This document shows, piece by piece, positions 4,990 through 6,477 of a stretch of 6,477 nt of DNA. This DNA comes from an uncultured Kouleothrix sp. (GTDB lineage Bacteria > Chloroflexota > Chloroflexia > Chloroflexales > Roseiflexaceae). The notes under the pieces were generated by a model. That model was given only the letters and a program-made list of their open reading frames with translations, was not told where the DNA came from and ran no database searches. The position numbers and the translations under genes were made by a program. Each line of letters begins with the position of its first letter. Position 1 is the stretch's first letter. The DNA is taken from NCBI GenBank assembly GCA_937858455.1, contig CALLYN010001110.1, forward strand, positions 1 to 6,477, read 5' to 3'.

Positions 4990-5955
4990 CTAGGGTACCT
5001 GCGCGCCGATCGCCTCGACATACACCGCATACAGCGACTGCGTCGCGGTCATGAATAGGCGGTTCTTCTTCGCGCCGCCGAAGCAGATATTCGAGCAGGC
5101 CTCGGGCAGGTGGATCTGGCCAATCAGCGCGCCGTCGGGCGCGTAGCAGTGCACGCCGTCGAAGCCGGCCCCGCCCCACCCCGCAGCCGACCACAGATTG
5201 CCGTCGCGGTCGGTGCGGATGCCGTCGGATCCGCCCGGGCGCATGGTCACAAACACGCGGCCATTGCTCAGGCGCCCGTCGTGCACATCGAACACGCGAA
5301 TATGCCCTGGCGCGCCGGTATCGACAACATAGAGCAGCCGCTCGTCAGGCGAGAAGCACAGGCCATTTGGCCGGTCGAAATCGCCGGCAACCACCGTCGC
5401 CACGCCGCTGTCAGGTTCGAGCCGGTACACATTGCGCGGCAGCTCGAAAGGCGCCTTGCCGCCCTCGTAGTCCATCAGAATGCCGTAGCCGGGGTCGGTG
5501 AACCAGACCGAGCCATCGGAGTGAACGACCACGTCGTTTGGCGCGTTGAGGCGCTTGCCTGCGAACTGGTCGAGCAGCACGGTGACACGGCCATCGTGCT
5601 CGGTGCGCGTCACGCGCCGCGCGCCGTGCTCGCAGCTCACCAGCCGCCCCTGGCGGTCGCGGGTGTGGCCATTGCTATAGTTCGAAGGCGCGCGGAACAC
5701 CGTCACCGTGCCGGTTTCTTCGCTCCAGCGCAGAATTCGATTATTGGGGATATCCGAAAACAGCAGAAAGCGTCCGTCGCCAAACCAGACCGGCCCCTCC
5801 GCCCAGCGCGCGCCGGTCCACAGCCGCTCGACCACGGCCGAGCCGAGGCGATATGGCTCGAAGCGCGGGTCGTGGATCTCGATCGCCGGGTCGGGGCAGC
5901 GAACAATAGTGCGATCCTGGTGCCAGGCCAGCGCACCGGGGCTAGGGGCTGTCAT
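4990..5955 (-). CDS. SMP-30/gluconolactonase/LRE family protein (six-bladed beta-propeller lactonase)
   Basis: The protein is 321 aa, close to the normal family length of about 300. The family hydrolyses sugar lactones such as gluconolactone, or other esters, with one divalent metal in the centre of a beta-propeller. Candidate metal ligands are visible in order: Glu53 (RWAEGPVWFGDGR), Asn140 (LNAPNDVVVHSDGS), Asn197 (DRPNGLCFSPDE) and Asp244 (GGSDGIRTDRDGN). The repeated D-x-x-G and WFTD/WSA turns mark the blades. There is no signal peptide, so it is probably cytosolic. The ATG at 5955 is preceded by AAGGAG at a 6-nt spacing. A slightly longer in-frame start at 5973 lies upstream of that site and is rejected. 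The gene begins only about 35 nt after the tRNA-His terminator, so its promoter must be very close or overlapping. No sugar-pathway neighbours help to fix the substrate. Confidence 0.9.
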   Translation of the reverse strand: MTAPSPGALAWHQDRTIVRCPDPAIEIHDPRFEPYRLGSAVVERLWTGARWAEGPVWFGDGRFLLFSDIPNNRILRWSEETGTVTVFRAPSNYSNGHTRDRQGRLVSCEHGARRVTRTEHDGRVTVLLDQFAGKRLNAPNDVVVHSDGSVWFTDPGYGILMDYEGGKAPFELPRNVYRLEPDSGVATVVAGDFDRPNGLCFSPDERLLYVVDTGAPGHIRVFDVHDGRLSNGRVFVTMRPGGSDGIRTDRDGNLWSAAGWGGAGFDGVHCYAPDGALIGQIHLPEACSNICFGGAKKNRLFMTATQSLYAVYVEAIGAQVP

Positions 5956-5959
5956 ACTG

Positions 5960-5965
5960 TGCTCC
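5960..5965 (-). promoter_or_regulatory. Ribosome binding site of the SMP-30 family gene
   Basis: The minus strand carries AAGGAG followed by about 6 nt (CACAGT) and ATG. This near-ideal Shine-Dalgarno decides the start at 5955. Confidence 0.65.
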
Positions 5966-5990
5966 TTCGGCAATAGGGTGTACAGCGGGC

Positions 5991-6033
5991 AAAAAAAGAA
6001 AACCTCAGAGGTAGTATTACAACTACTCTAAGG
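5991..6033 (-). terminator. Intrinsic terminator of tRNA-His
   Basis: On the minus strand, CCTTAGAG-TAGT pairs with ACTA-C-CTCTGAGG. This gives twelve pairs including one G-U, a single bulged C and a 6-nt loop. It is followed directly by TTTTCTTTTTTT (plus-strand 5991-6002). The T-tract exists only in this direction. It starts 13 nt beyond the 3' end of the tRNA. Confidence 0.88.
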
Positions 6034-6045
6034 CTTCTCGGTGCT

Positions 6046-6121
6046 TGGGGTGCCTGACGGGTTTCGAACCCGCAACCTCCTGAGCCACAGTCAGGCGCTC
6101 TGCCATTGAGCTACAGGCACC
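6046..6121 (-). tRNA. tRNA-His (anticodon GUG)
   Basis: All four arms fold on the minus strand. The acceptor is GTGCCTG/CAGGCAC. The D stem is GCTC/GAGC with a GG-containing loop. The anticodon stem CCTGA/TCAGG encloses loop CTGTGGC, so the anticodon is GTG (His). The T stem GCGGG/CCCGT has loop TTCGAAA. An extra G at 6121 pairs with discriminator C73 (6049), the identity feature of bacterial tRNA-His recognised by histidyl-tRNA synthetase. The 3' CCA is encoded (6046-6048). It has its own promoter upstream and terminator downstream, so it is a single-gene transcription unit. Confidence 0.97.
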
Positions 6122-6138
6122 ACGATTCAGGCGCAAAG

Positions 6139-6167
6139 AGTATAGCATAGCCGGTTACGATCGTCAA
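6139..6167 (-). promoter_or_regulatory. Strong sigma70 promoter of tRNA-His
   Basis: The minus strand has a -35 TTGACG (6162-6167), a 17-bp spacer and a -10 TATACT (6139-6144) preceded by TGC, so it is also an extended -10. Matches to consensus are five of six in each box. Transcription would start near 6132, giving a leader of about 10 nt before the mature tRNA, as expected for a stable-RNA promoter. Confidence 0.8.
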
Positions 6168-6269
6168 ACCATGGCGAAATTGCACGAGCACCGGCATTGC
6201 GCAGGGCCAATCGCAGATTGTAACTGCGCGGTTGTACGATCAGGCCAACGCTGGGCCTGGAAGATACCG

Positions 6270-6275
6270 TATAAT
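6270..6275 (+). promoter_or_regulatory. Consensus -10 box close to the ATG of the right-edge gene
   Basis: A perfect TATAAT is separated from the ATG at 6284 by only 8 nt. The predicted transcript would begin at about 6282, so the mRNA would be leaderless or nearly so. No -35 match is found 16-18 bp upstream, and no Shine-Dalgarno is present. Confidence 0.5.
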
Positions 6276-6283
6276 GGGCCGCT

Positions 6284-6477
6284 ATGAACATCCATGTTTC
6301 GCCAGTTCCCGACGACGACGCGGTAGCCGCAGTGCTGGCCGCGCTCGAGCACTACCTGGCCGCCGAGCAGGCCGACGACGAGGCGCCCGCCGGCCCGCAC
6401 GAGCCCTGGCGTACGGCCGGCAAGCTGGCCGCGCAGGGTTTTACTCGACGCCCTGCGAAGCGAGGTAATCCTCGTAA
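6284..6477 (+). CDS. Small protein, acyl-CoA carboxylase epsilon-like (5' part, runs off right edge)
   Basis: Sixty-four codons are open from the ATG at 6284 to the window edge. The N-terminus, MNIHVSPVPDDDAVAAVLAA, begins a predicted amphipathic helix (to about LEHYLAAEQ, residue 30). An acidic, proline-rich linker follows, and then PWRTAGKLAAQGF. The order short strand, A-A-V-L-A-A-L helix, linker, P-W/R-W-x-x-A-x-x-x-A resembles the small epsilon subunits of actinobacterial acyl-CoA carboxylases, and similar small genes can precede biotin-carboxylase operons. The resemblance is weak and by eye; hypothetical protein is the safe name. The neighbour to the right, which would test the idea, is outside the window. 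The start is supported by the -10 box 8 nt upstream and by the absence of any other in-frame start with a ribosome binding site. Confidence 0.55.
   Translation, partial: MNIHVSPVPDDDAVAAVLAALEHYLAAEQADDEAPAGPHEPWRTAGKLAAQGFTRRPAKRGNPR

Noticed and set aside
5110..5976. 288-aa plus-strand frame opposite the SMP-30 gene
   Set aside because: It is an antisense shadow with no family motifs; the minus strand encodes a complete propeller with a good ribosome binding site.

Overview
The window reads as two unlike blocks of high-GC bacterial DNA joined at about position 2840. The left block (1-2840) looks proteobacterial, perhaps Burkholderiales-like. The right block (about 2850-6477) has a gene set that suggests a Chloroflexota-type organism. 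Both assignments are judged from protein style and gene content, not from a database search. At the seam a family III CoA-transferase (+ strand) and a TIR-domain gene (- strand) run tail to tail, and both lose their 3' ends at the same point. The simplest reading is an assembly or cloning chimera; a genuine illegitimate-recombination breakpoint is the alternative.

Left block: on the minus strand, an HMG-CoA-lyase-like gene (1979-1065) is followed after 97 nt by the N-terminal half of a hydantoinase/oxoprolinase HyuA-type ATPase subunit (967 to the left edge). Diverging from them on the plus strand is a CaiB/Frc-type CoA-transferase (starts 2136, genuine sequence to about 2840). The 156-nt divergent spacer carries a sigma70-like promoter for the CoA-transferase and an extended -10 for the lyase. 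Together they look like a small acyl-CoA / carboxylic-acid catabolic cluster: CoA activation, C-C cleavage, and ATP-dependent hydrolysis or carboxylation. The substrate cannot be told from the sequence.

Right block: a TIR-domain gene (minus) diverges from a winged-helix AlkZ-like DNA glycosylase family gene (plus, 3532-4620). Their spacer contains a perfect 16-bp palindrome, centred about 42 bp upstream of the inferred start of transcription of the glycosylase gene. A 75-aa helix-hairpin-helix protein (4721-4948) follows on the plus strand, facing a convergent SMP-30/gluconolactonase-family gene (5955-4990). Next is a tRNA-His(GUG) gene with an encoded CCA, a consensus promoter and a strong intrinsic terminator, all on the minus strand. 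At the right edge is the start of a small protein (6284 onward) that loosely resembles the epsilon subunit of acyl-CoA carboxylases.

Two plus-strand genes of the right block (at 3532 and 6284) have a -10 hexamer ending only 7-8 nt before the ATG and no Shine-Dalgarno sequence. That predicts leaderless mRNAs, whereas the HhH and SMP-30 genes have clear ribosome binding sites. I see no CRISPR array, IS element, transposase or plasmid/phage gene. No gene-free stretch exceeds 300 nt.
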